NCBI RefSeq assembly: GCF_900105175.1
Contig: NZ_LT629771.1
Location: 5,786,622-5,850,621, forward strand
Direction: 5' to 3'
DNA length: 64,000 nt
Origin: Jiangella sp. DSM 45060
GTDB lineage: Bacteria > Actinomycetota > Actinomycetes > Jiangellales > Jiangellaceae
The notes under the pieces are model-generated. The model was not told where the DNA came from. It saw only the letters and a program-made list of their open reading frames with translations, and ran no database searches. Position 1 is the stretch's first letter, and the number at the start of each line of letters is the position of its first letter. Below, one piece after another: positions 49,185-58,553 of this stretch. The position numbers and the translations under genes are program-made.

Positions 49185-49768
49185 TGGTTGTGTCCGAGCA
49201 GAAGCCCCGCCGCCGGCTCTCCAAGGACGCCTGGGCCGACGCGGCACTGGCGGCCATCGCCGAGGGCGGGCTGGCAGCCGTCGCGGTCGAGCCGCTCGCG
49301 ACCCGCCTGCACACCACCAAGGGCAGCTTCTACTGGCACTTCCCGACCCGCGACGCGCTGCTCGACGCCGCGCTGGCCCGGTGGGAGGAGCGCACCACCA
49401 CGGACGTCGCCGCCGAGATCGCGGCGCTCCCCGACGACCCCGAGCTGCGCCTGCGCCGGCTCGTCACCCGGGTGGCCGGCATGGCCGAGCGCGACCCCGT
49501 GGGTCCGGCGCTGCTGGCCTCGGCCGGACACCCGCGGGTCGCGGCGGTGCTGGACCGGGTGACGCGGACCCGCATCGACCTGATCGTCTTGATCTTCGAG
49601 GACATGGGCTTCCCGCCCGCCGCGGCCACCCGCCGCGCCCTGCTCGCCTACAGCGCGTACCTCGGCCACGCCGAGCTGACCCACTCGACGCCGGAGGTCC
49701 TGCCGACCGCGCCGGACGAGCGACATGCCTACCTCGACGACGTCCTGCGCGCACTCACCGCGCGCTGA
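49184..49768 (+). CDS. TetR-family transcriptional regulator
   Basis: A 194-residue TetR repressor. The HTH domain is LSKDAWADAALAAIAEGGLAAVAVEPLATRLHTTKGSFYWHFPTRDALLDAAL, with the classic TKGSFYWHF recognition helix. The C-terminal ligand domain is ~140 residues with ERDPVGPALLASAGHPRV. Start codons at 49166, 49184 and 49190 are all possible; the second operator overlaps the first two, so 49190 may be the real one. It probably senses the substrate or product of the adjacent oxygenase, now frameshifted, or of the MFS exporter. Confidence 0.88.
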   Translation: MVVSEQKPRRRLSKDAWADAALAAIAEGGLAAVAVEPLATRLHTTKGSFYWHFPTRDALLDAALARWEERTTTDVAAEIAALPDDPELRLRRLVTRVAGMAERDPVGPALLASAGHPRVAAVLDRVTRTRIDLIVLIFEDMGFPPAAATRRALLAYSAYLGHAELTHSTPEVLPTAPDERHAYLDDVLRALTAR

Positions 49769-49826
49769 CCCGAACGGTGGGACGGGGGGTTGGGCGGCGG
49801 TCGGCAGGGCCGGTAATGTCGCGCAT

Positions 49827-49967
49827 GTGACTGTCGAACGACGCAAGCCCCTCGAGGTTCCCGTAGATCCCGACATCACCGCGGAGCTGAAGGCCGCCGA
49901 CATCGAGGCGCGCGTCGAAGCCGCCGAGAGAAGTGCGGAGCTCCTGGAGCGCCTGCGCAAGCTCTGA
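49827..49967 (+). CDS. 46-residue Glu/Lys/Arg-rich small protein
   Basis: GTG to TGA encodes a highly charged, mostly helical peptide (VTVERRKPLEVPVDPDIT then ELKAADIEARVEAAERSAELLERLRKL), the second half an amphipathic or coiled-coil helix. TAATGT at 49814-49819 ends 7 nt before the GTG, a textbook leaderless promoter, which supports reality despite the small size. The composite hairpin at 49976 follows its stop codon. I do not recognise a family. Confidence 0.6.
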   Translation: MTVERRKPLEVPVDPDITAELKAADIEARVEAAERSAELLERLRKL

Positions 49968-49975
49968 TTCGCAGC

Positions 49976-50034
49976 CCAGGGTGTGCCGCCTGGGCGTCGC
50001 GCAGTAGGCCATGGGCCCGGGAGACACACCCTGG
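49976..50034. repeat. Composite hairpin related to 2650-2694
   Basis: CCAGGGTGTG (49976-49985) pairs with CACACCCTGG (50025-50034). The right half CATGGGCCCGGGAGACACAC matches CATGGCCTGGGAGACACAC at 2671. Both elements follow directly on short genes and could be terminators derived from one mobile REP-type sequence. Confidence 0.6.
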
Positions 50035-50057
50035 ACGCACGCCGTACCGTAGAGCGG

Positions 50058-52439
50058 ATGACCGGGAACGACTCGGCTCCGCGCAGTCTTGCCGACGACC
50101 TGCGCGCTCGCGCCGACGACGAGCTGGCGGCGCTGCTGCGTGCCCGGCCCGACCTGCTGGTGCCGGTTCCCGCCGACGTCTCGCAACTGGCCTCGCGGGC
50201 GACCACCCGGGCGTCGGCCGTGCGGTCGCTGGACCGGCTCGACCGGTTCACCCTCCAGGTCGTCGACGCCCTGATGATCTTACCGGCTCCCGTCAGTGTC
50301 CTCGACCTTCGGGAGGCCCTGGGCGCCGACGTCGACGCGGCGCTGACGACGTTGCGCACGCAGGCGCTGGCGTGGGGCCCCGACGACGACCTGCGGCTGC
50401 CGCGCATCGTGCACGAGATCGTCGGGCCGCATCCGGCCGGGCTCGGGCCGCCCGCCCGCCAGGCGCTGCTCGCGCTGTCGCCATCGCGGCTGGCGGCGAT
50501 CATGGACGGCCTCGGGCTCAGCCCCACCGGCACGCACGCGGCCGACGTCGACGCCGTCGCGGGGGTGCTCACCGATCCAGCCGCGTTGACGGCGTTGCTG
50601 GACGACCTCACCGACGACGCGCGGTCGGCGCTCGCGGCGCTCACCCCGGGACCGCCGACCGGCCGCATCGACGACGCGCTGCGCGAGGTGCACCGGGCGG
50701 CAGCGCGGACGCCGATCGACCTGCTGCTCGCGGTCGGGCTGCTGGTGCCGGTCGACGCTACGACGGTGGTGCTGCCGCGGGAGGTCGCGCTGCACCTGCG
50801 CGGCGGACGCGTCCACACCGACCTCCAGCTCTCTCCGCCGACGCCGGCGGTCACCGAGCGCACCCCTGACATCGTCGACCGCACGGCGGGCGCGGGCGCG
50901 TTCGACCTCACCCGGAAGGTCGAGCTGCTGCTCGACACCTGGGCGGCCGAGCCGCCGCCGGTCCTGCGCACCGGCGGGCTGGGCGTGCGCGATCTGCGCC
51001 GGCTGCCGGAGCTGCTCGACACCGACGAGGCCGGCGCCGCGCTGATCGCGGAGGTCGCGTACGCCGCCGGGCTGCTCGCGGTCGGCGACGACCTCGACGA
51101 GGTGTGGTTGCCGACGCCTGAGTTCGACGCGTGGCGGCGCGACGACCCGTCCCGGCGCTGGGCCGAGCTCGTCCAGGCGTGGCTCACCACCAGCCGGGTC
51201 GCCGGGCTGGCCGGCGGCCGCGACGAGAAGGACCGCCCCATCCCGCCGCTCGGCCGCGACCTCGAACGGCCCGCCGCGCCCGAGGTCCGCCGGCTGACCC
51301 TGGACGAACTGGCCGCGCTCCCGGCCGGCTGGGCGCCCGACCTCGTCGGCGTGCTCGCGGCGCTGCAGTGGCGGCGCCCGCGCCGGGCCGGCCGCTTCCG
51401 CGACGACCTCGTCCGCTGGACGCTGCGCGAGGCCGAGCAGCTCGGGCTCACCGGCATGGGCGCGTTCGCGTCGTTCGCCCGGCCGTTCCTGGAGGGACGC
51501 GGCGCCGAGCGGGTCGTGGCGGCCGCGGCCGACGCGGTGCGGCCGAGCCTGCCGCAGCCGCTCGACCACGTCCTGCTGCAGGCCGACCTGACGGCCATCG
51601 CGCCGGGCCCGCTGCGGGCCGACCTCGAGCGCGAACTGAGCCTGCTCTCCGACGTCGAGAGCCGCGGCGGCGCGTCCGTGCACCGGTTCACGGCCGGCTC
51701 GCTGCGCCGGGCGCTCGACGCCGGCCGCACCGCCGCCGACGTGCACGCGTTCCTGGCGACCATCTCGCGCACCCCGGTGCCACAGCCGCTCACGTACCTC
51801 GTCGACGACGTCGCGCGGACGCACGGGCAGCTGCGGGTCGGCGCGGCGTCGGCGTTCGTGCGCTGCGACGACGAAGCCACGCTGGCCGCCATCGTGGCCG
51901 ACCCGCGCTCGTCCAGCCTGGGGCTGCGCCGGCTCGCGCCGACGGTGCTCGCGTCCTCGATCGCGGCGAACACGCTGGTCGAGCGGTTGCGGCAGCTCGG
52001 GTTCAGTCCGGTACCCGAGGCCGCCGACGGGTCCATCGTCATCGGCCGCTCGGAGCCGCGACGGGCGTCGGCCCGGTTCGCGTCGCGTTCGGCGCCGAGC
52101 GAGATCACCGCGCCCGAAGAGACGTTGCTCGGCGCCGCCGTCCGGGCGCTGCGGGCCGGCGACCGGTCCCGGGCGGAACGTCCGGCCGACGGCGGGCGCG
52201 GGGGGCGGCTCGGCCGCACGACGGCCGCCACCACGCTGGCCGACCTGCGCGAGGCGCTCGAGACCGGCCGAACGGTCTGGATCGGCTACGTCGACCAACA
52301 CGGCGCCACCACCGAGCGCCTGGTCGACCCCGCCCGCATCGACGGCGGCTGGCTGTCGGCGTTCGACCACCGCAGCGGCGAGGTCCGCTCGTTCGCCGTC
52401 CACCGCATCAGCGGCGTCGCGCCCGTCGACGCCGCCTGA
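50058..52439 (+). CDS. Helicase-associated domain protein with C-terminal WYL-like domain
   Basis: A 793-residue protein starting TGNDSAPRSLADDLRARADDELAALLRARPDLLVPVPADVSQLASRATTRASAVRSLDRLDRF, the N-terminal signature of the actinobacterial XPB/Ssl2-helicase-associated family. No Walker motifs are present, so it is not itself a helicase. LLQADLTAIAPGPLRADLERELSLLSDVESRGGASVHRFTAGSLRRALDAG is the Helicase_C_3-type module. The end, VWIGYVDQHGATTERLVDPARIDGGWLSAFDHRSGEVRSFAVHRISG, is a WYL-like ligand domain. A partner XPB helicase is not in the window. TACCGT lies 7 nt before the ATG. Confidence 0.82.
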   Translation: MTGNDSAPRSLADDLRARADDELAALLRARPDLLVPVPADVSQLASRATTRASAVRSLDRLDRFTLQVVDALMILPAPVSVLDLREALGADVDAALTTLRTQALAWGPDDDLRLPRIVHEIVGPHPAGLGPPARQALLALSPSRLAAIMDGLGLSPTGTHAADVDAVAGVLTDPAALTALLDDLTDDARSALAALTPGPPTGRIDDALREVHRAAARTPIDLLLAVGLLVPVDATTVVLPREVALHLRGGRVHTDLQLSPPTPAVTERTPDIVDRTAGAGAFDLTRKVELLLDTWAAEPPPVLRTGGLGVRDLRRLPELLDTDEAGAALIAEVAYAAGLLAVGDDLDEVWLPTPEFDAWRRDDPSRRWAELVQAWLTTSRVAGLAGGRDEKDRPIPPLGRDLERPAAPEVRRLTLDELAALPAGWAPDLVGVLAALQWRRPRRAGRFRDDLVRWTLREAEQLGLTGMGAFASFARPFLEGRGAERVVAAAADAVRPSLPQPLDHVLLQADLTAIAPGPLRADLERELSLLSDVESRGGASVHRFTAGSLRRALDAGRTAADVHAFLATISRTPVPQPLTYLVDDVARTHGQLRVGAASAFVRCDDEATLAAIVADPRSSSLGLRRLAPTVLASSIAANTLVERLRQLGFSPVPEAADGSIVIGRSEPRRASARFASRSAPSEITAPEETLLGAAVRALRAGDRSRAERPADGGRGGRLGRTTAATTLADLREALETGRTVWIGYVDQHGATTERLVDPARIDGGWLSAFDHRSGEVRSFAVHRISGVAPVDAA

Positions 52440-52465
52440 CGCACGTCCTCCGGCACATACCCCTA

Positions 52466-52494
52466 TTGACAGGGCGAATCCGGCGCGCCATTGT
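52466..52494 (+). promoter_or_regulatory. Consensus-type promoter of the GH31 gene
   Basis: TTGACA (52466-52471), a 17-nt spacer, and CATTGT (52489-52494), one of the few canonical -35 boxes in the window. The ~65-nt leader contains GCTTGAACGTGAACGAG with partial symmetry, a possible LacI-type site. Confidence 0.6.
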
Positions 52495-52559
52495 CATGCC
52501 ACGTTGCTTGAACGTGAACGAGTTCCGCTCAATTCGCTCTAGATCGAGCAGGAGTCGCC

Positions 52560-55500
52560 GTGGCTTCCGACACTCGCCGCTCCGCGTCCGCCCTCGCGGC
52601 CGCTGCCCTCGTCCTCACCTTCGCCGGACTCGCGCCCGCGACCGCCGCCGCCCCGGCGGCGTCCCAACAGCTCGGCGCCATCGACGACGTGACCGCCGAC
52701 GGCGCGGCGACCACGTTCGCCTCCGGCGACGCCCGGCTGCGCATCACCTTCCTCGACGACGACGTGTTCCGGGTCGAGTTGGCGCCCGACGGCACGTTCA
52801 CCGATCCCGCGGGCACGCCGCCGTCAGACCCGGAGGCGCCGGACGCGCGCATCGTCATCGGTGACGACGGCGCCGGGCCGGCCCCGGAGCTCGTCGAGAC
52901 CGCCGACGCCTGGGAGCTGCGCACCGACGGCGCCGTCGTCACCGTCGGCAAGGACCCGATCCTGCTCTCCGCCGCCACGCCGGACGGGCGCACCCTGTTC
53001 GCCGAGACCGCGCCGCTGGCGTGGGACGGCGGCGCTACGACGCAGACGCTGGCGCGCGGCGCGACCGAGCAGTTCCTCGGCGGCGGCATGCAGAACGGGC
53101 GGTTCTCGCACCGCGACCAGACGATCCGGATCGAGGGGAACTTCGACTGGGACGACGGCGGCTACCCCAACGCCGTCCCCTGGTACCTCAGCACGGCCGG
53201 GTACGGGGTGCTGCGCAACACCTTCGCGCCGGGCAGCTACGCGTTCGGCGAGCCGGTCCGCTCCACCCACTCCGAGGAGCGCTTCGACGCCTACTACGTG
53301 CTCGGCGACGCGTACCGCGCGCTGGACGGCTACACCGAGCTGACCGGCCGGCCGATGCTGCCGCCGATCTACGGTCTCGAGCTGGGCGACGCCGACTGCT
53401 ACAACACCAGCAGCCCGACGTACTCCGGCGACCCCAAGCCGGGCAAGCTCGTCACGCCGGACGCCGTCCGCGTCGCCGAGGCGTACGACGAACACGACAT
53501 GCCGCGCGGCTGGATGCTGGTCAACGACGGCTACGGCTGCGAGTACGTCGACCTCGAGCAGACCGGCGACGGCCTGCGCGACCACGACATCGAGCTGGGC
53601 CTGTGGACCGAGCGCGGCCTCACCGAGCAGGAGTACGAGGTCGGTGAGGCCGGTGTGCGGGTGCGCAAGCTCGACGTCGCGTGGGTCGGCTCCGGCTACC
53701 GTCATGCCCTCTCCGCCTGCGAGGACGCCTACTCCGGCATCGAGGACAACAGCGACGCCCGCGGGTACGTCTGGATGGTGGAGGGCTGGGCGGGCGCGCA
53801 ACGCTGCGGCGTCCAGTGGACCGGCGACCACTCCGGCTCGCTCGACTCCATCCGCTGGCAGATCCCCGCGATCCACGGCTCCGGCAACTCCGGGCTCGCG
53901 TTCACCGCCGGAGACATCGACGGCATCTTCGGCGGCAGCGCCGAGTCGTACGTCCGTGACCTGCAGTGGAAGGTGTTCACGCCGGTACTCATGACGATGA
54001 GCGGCTGGGCCGGGTTCGACAAGCAGCCGTGGACCCGCGGCGAGCCGTACACGTCGATCAACCGCGACTACCTGAAGCTGCGCGAGCGGCTGCTGCCGTA
54101 CTTCTACAGCTACGCCGCCGAGGCGCACCGCAGCGGCGCCCCGGTGGCGCGGTCCCTCGTCCTCGAGTACCCGGACGACCCGAACACCTGGGACGACACC
54201 ACGGCGCACCAGTTCCACGCCGGCCGCGAGTTCCTGGTGGCGCCGGTGTACGAGGACAGCGAGGTGCGCGACGGCATCTACCTGCCCGAAGGCACCTGGG
54301 TCGACTACTGGACCGGGCGGCTCTACACCGGCCCGGCGACGGTGGACGGGTACGCGGCGCCGCTGGACCGGCTGCCGCTGTTCGTCAAGGCCGGGTCGGT
54401 GGTGCCGATGTGGCCGGCCGGGGTGAACAACCACGCCGACGTCGCGCCCGACTCCCGGCTCACGCTGGACGTGTATCCGTGGGGCGAGGGGTCGTTCTCG
54501 CTGTACGAGGACGACGGGGTGACGCGGGCGTACGCGTCCGGCGAGTCGGCGACGCAGACGTTCACGGTGGACGCGCCGACCGGGACGCGGGGCGACGTGG
54601 TGGTGGAGATCGGCGCGCGGTCCGGGTCGTACGACGAGATGGCGGCGGAGCGGCCGTACGAGATCACGGCGCACACGGGCACCGCCCCGGGTGCCGTGAC
54701 GGCGGGCGGGTCGCGGCTGCCGTCGCTGCCGACGAGGGCGGAGTACGACGCGGCGTCGGCCGGCTGGTTCTTCGACGGGTCCGTGGTGTGGGTGAAGACC
54801 GCGCCGGTCGCGTCGGGTGACGCGCTGACGGTGCGGCTGGCCGGTACGAGTTCCGTCGGCGGGGCGCACCCGTCCGAGGCGGCGGGGACGGTGTCCGTGG
54901 CGGCCGCGCCGGAGCTGCTGCCGGGCGAGCCGTCGGGCGTCGAGGTGTCGTTCACCAACGGCACCGGGCGGGCCATTCCGCGGTCCACGCTGACGGTCGA
55001 GGTCCCGTCCGGGTGGACGGCGGGCGCGGCGCCGCTCGGCCTCGTCCAGCCGGGCGAGACGGTGACCCGCACCGTGCCCGTCACGCCGCCGTCGTCGGGC
55101 GCGGCCGGACGCTCGACGATCACCGCCGTGGCCTCCTGGAACACGGGCCCACGGACGTACGACGCGCGTGCCGGCGCCACCGTCACCGTCCCGTATGGCT
55201 CGCTGGCCGAGGCCTTCAACGTCGTCGCCGTCACGGACGACACCGCCACCACGGCGGGCGACTTCGACCGCGGCGGCAACTCGTACTCCGCGCAGGCGCT
55301 GGCCGCCGCCGGCGTCACCCCCGGATCGACGGTGACCAGCCGCGACGTCGCGTTCACCTGGCCGTCCGCCGCACCGGGCACGCCGAACGGGCTGCGGACC
55401 GCCGGGCAGACCGTCGCGCTGCGCGGGCAGGGGACGCACCTCGCCGTGCTCGGCGCCGAGGCCGGCCAGGTCGACGGCGAGTTCGAGATCCGCTACGCCG

Positions 55501-56204
55501 ACGGCACCGTCGACACGCAGAGCCTGCGGCTGCCGAACTGGTGCTGCCTGCCGACCGACGTCGGCGGGTCGACCATCGCCGTGACCACGAACTACCGGAA
55601 CACGCAGGCCGGGCCGGCGAATCACGGGACGGCGTACCGGGTGTTCCACAACGAGCTGCGGCTGCTGCCCGGCAAGGAGGTCGTGTCGGTGCGGCTGCCG
55701 GACCGGCCGGAGATCACGCTGTTCGCGGCCGCGTTCACGTCGCGTTCACTGCCCGATCCGCCCGCCGGGTCGCCGTGGGTGAGCGACGTCGACTGGCTGT
55801 CGGCGACGAACGGCTGGGGTCCGGTCGAACGCGACACCAGCAACGGCGAGGACGCCCCCGGCGACGGCCGGCCCCTCTCCGTCGGCGGGGTGACGCACGC
55901 CAAGGGCCTCGGCGTCCACGCCGACTCCCGGGTGTCGTACTACCTGGGCGGCGCGTGCACCCGGCTGATCGCCGTCGTGGGGGTGGACGACGAGATCCCC
56001 GACTACGGCTCCGTCCGCTTCTCCGTCGTGGGTGACGGCGAGCTGCTGCACCGGTCGGACGTGCTCACCGGCCTCTCCGACCCCGTTCCCCTCGACGTCG
56101 ACCTCACCGGCATCCACTACCTCGACCTCGTCGTCGACGGCGCCTCCGACGGCGTCGGCGGCGACCACGCCGACTGGGCCAGTGCCCGCCTCACCTGCAC
56201 CTGA
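52560..56204 (+). CDS. Secreted glycoside hydrolase family 31 enzyme with NEW3 and NPCBM domains
   Basis: A 1214-residue secreted enzyme. The Sec signal is ASALAAAALVLTFAGLAPA. After a GH31 N-terminal beta-sandwich (about 40-260) comes the catalytic barrel (about 265-570), with the nucleophile Asp372 in KLDVAWVG and the probable acid/base Asp423 in WTGDHSGSLDSIRW. DUF5110-like sandwiches follow. A NEW3 (NPCBM-associated) domain lies near 780-880 (SGVEVSFTNGTGRAIPRSTLTVEVPSGW). The C-terminal ~150 residues (VSDVDWLSATNGWGPVERD...GLGVHADSRVSYYLGG) are an NPCBM domain that binds galactose-type sugars. An alpha-galactosidase-like activity is plausible; this is inferred. Confidence 0.87.
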   Translation: MASDTRRSASALAAAALVLTFAGLAPATAAAPAASQQLGAIDDVTADGAATTFASGDARLRITFLDDDVFRVELAPDGTFTDPAGTPPSDPEAPDARIVIGDDGAGPAPELVETADAWELRTDGAVVTVGKDPILLSAATPDGRTLFAETAPLAWDGGATTQTLARGATEQFLGGGMQNGRFSHRDQTIRIEGNFDWDDGGYPNAVPWYLSTAGYGVLRNTFAPGSYAFGEPVRSTHSEERFDAYYVLGDAYRALDGYTELTGRPMLPPIYGLELGDADCYNTSSPTYSGDPKPGKLVTPDAVRVAEAYDEHDMPRGWMLVNDGYGCEYVDLEQTGDGLRDHDIELGLWTERGLTEQEYEVGEAGVRVRKLDVAWVGSGYRHALSACEDAYSGIEDNSDARGYVWMVEGWAGAQRCGVQWTGDHSGSLDSIRWQIPAIHGSGNSGLAFTAGDIDGIFGGSAESYVRDLQWKVFTPVLMTMSGWAGFDKQPWTRGEPYTSINRDYLKLRERLLPYFYSYAAEAHRSGAPVARSLVLEYPDDPNTWDDTTAHQFHAGREFLVAPVYEDSEVRDGIYLPEGTWVDYWTGRLYTGPATVDGYAAPLDRLPLFVKAGSVVPMWPAGVNNHADVAPDSRLTLDVYPWGEGSFSLYEDDGVTRAYASGESATQTFTVDAPTGTRGDVVVEIGARSGSYDEMAAERPYEITAHTGTAPGAVTAGGSRLPSLPTRAEYDAASAGWFFDGSVVWVKTAPVASGDALTVRLAGTSSVGGAHPSEAAGTVSVAAAPELLPGEPSGVEVSFTNGTGRAIPRSTLTVEVPSGWTAGAAPLGLVQPGETVTRTVPVTPPSSGAAGRSTITAVASWNTGPRTYDARAGATVTVPYGSLAEAFNVVAVTDDTATTAGDFDRGGNSYSAQALAAAGVTPGSTVTSRDVAFTWPSAAPGTPNGLRTAGQTVALRGQGTHLAVLGAEAGQVDGEFEIRYADGTVDTQSLRLPNWCCLPTDVGGSTIAVTTNYRNTQAGPANHGTAYRVFHNELRLLPGKEVVSVRLPDRPEITLFAAAFTSRSLPDPPAGSPWVSDVDWLSATNGWGPVERDTSNGEDAPGDGRPLSVGGVTHAKGLGVHADSRVSYYLGGACTRLIAVVGVDDEIPDYGSVRFSVVGDGELLHRSDVLTGLSDPVPLDVDLTGIHYLDLVVDGASDGVGGDHADWASARLTCT

Positions 56205-56255
56205 CGGTTCGGCGATTCGCCGGGCCGGTTCAGCCGACGTGGTCCACCTCGAGCG

Positions 56256-56866
56256 TCAGCCGTCGAGATAGAGCAATGCCGTGATCGTCTTGTTGCACAC
56301 ATCGCAGTGCAGCGGCGCCTCGATCGAGACGAGGTCGCACTGGATCGTGGTCAGTTGATCCACGACACCGGTGTCGACCTCACGATCCCATGCCTCCTGC
56401 CATCGCTGCGTGTTCATACGCAGCGCGGCTACGTAGTCGGAGCACATGGTGTAGAAGCCGCGCACACCGTGGTCCTTCATGTACCGCCAGTTGAACTGCA
56501 GAGAGGTGAGGACGAGAGGTAGCGGATGCACGGCCAGGACCTCGGCCCAGGTCTCCGACACGTCGTCGATGTCGAGCCGAGCAGCCAGGGCATCGAGGCG
56601 TTCCCACTCGCCGGAGACGTCGTAGTCGTCGCGAACTTGATCGAGGATGCCGGTGGCGGTGGCGAGATTTGCCTTCTTCGCCGCGAACTCACGGCTCACC
56701 GCCGCGAAGCCCTCGGCATCCTGTTCCTTGCGGGCGATCTCGATGACGTGCTTCAGTTCGGTGGCGTGTGCCGACTCGCGGCACAGGCAGTCGCCGAACG
56801 AGAGCCACGGCTCGGGATGCCGCGTTCGTTGGTGGTGTCGAAGATCGTGCGTCCCTGCTGACCCAT
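56256..56866 (-). pseudogene. CxxC-containing protein, frameshifted, family unknown
   Basis: From an ATG at 56866 the frame reads MGQQGRTIFDTTNERGIP and then runs into a stop, while the -1 frame continues PEPWLSFGDCLCRESAHATELKHVIEIARKEQDAEGFAAVSREFAAKKANLATATGILDQV to the end at 56256, which has CDVCNKTITALLYLDG, a likely zinc knuckle. A one-base loss near 56817 (GGGATGCC where GGGCATGCC would keep frame) explains it. The intact protein would have about 203 residues. I do not know the family. It lies 22 bp downstream of hisS and was probably cotranscribed. Confidence 0.7.
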
Positions 56867-56888
56867 GGTGCGCAACCTCCCTGTGTTG

Positions 56889-58205
56889 CTACCTCCCGCA
56901 CCTCTCCGTGAGGTACGAGACAATCTGCCCGTCGGGCACGCGGACCTGGTCACCCGTGGCCATGTCCCGAACGGTCACCTCACCTGCCGACCTCTCCGCC
57001 TGGCCGTAGATGAGGCAGAACTTGGCGCGCTGATCGTTCGCCCACTTCATCTGCCGGGAGAGCTTCCCGCTGCTCCCGAGATAGAAAGCCACGCGCATGC
57101 GTGCCGCGCGAAGGCCGGAGACCAGGGCGAAAAGGTCTGCCGCCGTCTGATCGTCGATGACGGTCACGGCTACATCCACCCCGGTCGCGTCGGCGTCCTC
57201 GGCTTCGATGAGCGGCAGGATCCGTTCGATGCCGAGCGAGCCACCGCATGCAGGGAGGTCCGGCCCGCCGAGCTTGGCGACCAGTCCGTCGTAGCGACCT
57301 CCGGACGCGATCGAGCCCGGCATGCCCGGCGCCGTGACCTCGTAGATGACGCCCGTGTAGTAATCGAGCCCGCGAACCAACGACGGGGTGAAGGAGATCC
57401 GCGCGATCTGCCCGGACACGAGGTGGAGGAGCTGGTCGATCTCCGCCATACCGGCGCGCCCGACGTCGGTGGCGATGAGCCGGTGGCGGATCCGGTCCTG
57501 AGCATCTTCAGCCGTCAGATCCGCGATGATCGACTTGGCTGTCCCCTCGTCGAGGCCGACCGCGCGCAATTCGGCTGTCACGTCGTCGGGCGTGAGCTTG
57601 TCGAGTTTGTCCAACGCGGTCAGAACCCGGCCGCTGATCGCTGATGGAACCTCGTAGCCCTCCAGCAGTCCATGGAGCGCGTTCCGGGAATTCACGAGGA
57701 ACCGGAAATCAGGCACGCCCAGCGCGGCGAGGGCATCGCTCAGTGCCGATACTGTCTCGGCGTCTGCCAACGGCGAGCCGGAGCCGACGACATCGAGGTC
57801 GCATTGGTAGAACTCGCGAAATCGACCGCGCCCTGGCCGATCCGCCCGCCAGACCGGCGCGATCGCGTAGCGCTTGTACGGGTTCGGAAGCCGACTCCCG
57901 TACGCGCCGACGACGCGGGTCAGCGGAACGGTCAGGTCGTACCTCAGAGCCAGGTCGGCCTCACCGGAGGCCTCGTGCATCCCGCGGCGGAGGATCTTGA
58001 AGATGAGCTTGTCGCCCTCTTCCCCGTACTTGCCCGTCAGCACCTCCAGACGCTCGAAGGCGGGCGTCTCGAGTGGCTCGAAGCCGTACCTGTCGAAGAC
58101 ATCTCGAATCGTGGCGAAAGCCGCATGCCGCTGCCGAACCTCGGCGGCGAGGAAGTCACGTGTTCCGGACGCTGGTGTGAGGTTGTTGGAAGTTGCCACC
58201 GGCAT
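56889..58205 (-). CDS. hisS: Histidyl-tRNA synthetase, accessory-type copy
   Basis: A 438-residue class II synthetase. Motif 1 is near FDRYGFEPLETPAFERLEVLTGKYGEEGDKLIFK, motif 2 is YKRYAIAPVWRADRPGRGRFREFYQCDLDVVG, the histidine-A motif is LVRGLDYYTGVIYEV, and motif 3 is GGSLGIERILPLIE. The C-terminal anticodon-binding domain covers the last ~95 residues. Base composition is less GC-biased than its neighbours, it is in a segment with broken genes, and a REFYQCD-type copy is often a second hisS in actinomycetes; the housekeeping copy is presumably elsewhere. GGGGAGG precedes the ATG closely. Confidence 0.93.
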   Translation of the reverse strand: MPVATSNNLTPASGTRDFLAAEVRQRHAAFATIRDVFDRYGFEPLETPAFERLEVLTGKYGEEGDKLIFKILRRGMHEASGEADLALRYDLTVPLTRVVGAYGSRLPNPYKRYAIAPVWRADRPGRGRFREFYQCDLDVVGSGSPLADAETVSALSDALAALGVPDFRFLVNSRNALHGLLEGYEVPSAISGRVLTALDKLDKLTPDDVTAELRAVGLDEGTAKSIIADLTAEDAQDRIRHRLIATDVGRAGMAEIDQLLHLVSGQIARISFTPSLVRGLDYYTGVIYEVTAPGMPGSIASGGRYDGLVAKLGGPDLPACGGSLGIERILPLIEAEDADATGVDVAVTVIDDQTAADLFALVSGLRAARMRVAFYLGSSGKLSRQMKWANDQRAKFCLIYGQAERSAGEVTVRDMATGDQVRVPDGQIVSYLTERCGR

Positions 58206-58553
58206 AGCCTCCCCGATGAGCTCACCGCGCGACAACGAGATCCCCCCACTGTCAGCTCCATGCGGCGACCGGGCCTGGCGGACCGAGTCCAGGCGGCCGG
58301 ACCAACCGCCACGCAGGGCAACGGCACCCAGCGGACCGGTGACCTCGCCTTGCTGAACATGGCGTACCTCCTCGAGGTCCGGGCCACAGCATCCGCCGGG
58401 AAACGCCTCGACCGGACCCTGCACATCGCCGCCCGGACAGGCTCATGACGCAGGTCCAGACAACCGTGTCGCGGATGGACGTCGTCACCACGAATCCGAG
58501 ACGTGTCGAGACGTCTTGACTACGATGAAACGTCCCGTCAACGGAGGGCCAGG
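58206..58553. other. Divergent regulatory gap between hisS and the XRE gene
   Basis: No gene is supported. On the minus strand a strong SD-ATG (GAGGAGGTACGCC then ATG at 58361) opens a frame of over 100 codons that overlaps hisS in another frame and looks non-coding. On the plus strand, TACGAT (58521-58526) is a plausible -10 for the XRE gene, in a region with repeated ACGT steps (GAGACGTGTCGAGACGTC). No T-box consensus (GGTGGNACCGCG) was found upstream of hisS. Confidence 0.45.

Noticed and set aside
49121-52234. Minus-strand frame of over 1000 codons
   Set aside because: It overlaps tetR and the helicase-associated gene, is Ser/Arg-rich throughout and has no recognisable domain.
58206-58500. 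T-box leader for hisS
   Set aside because: No GGTGGNACCGCG element or specifier stem was found; loose similarity of GGCGAGGTCACCGG is not enough.
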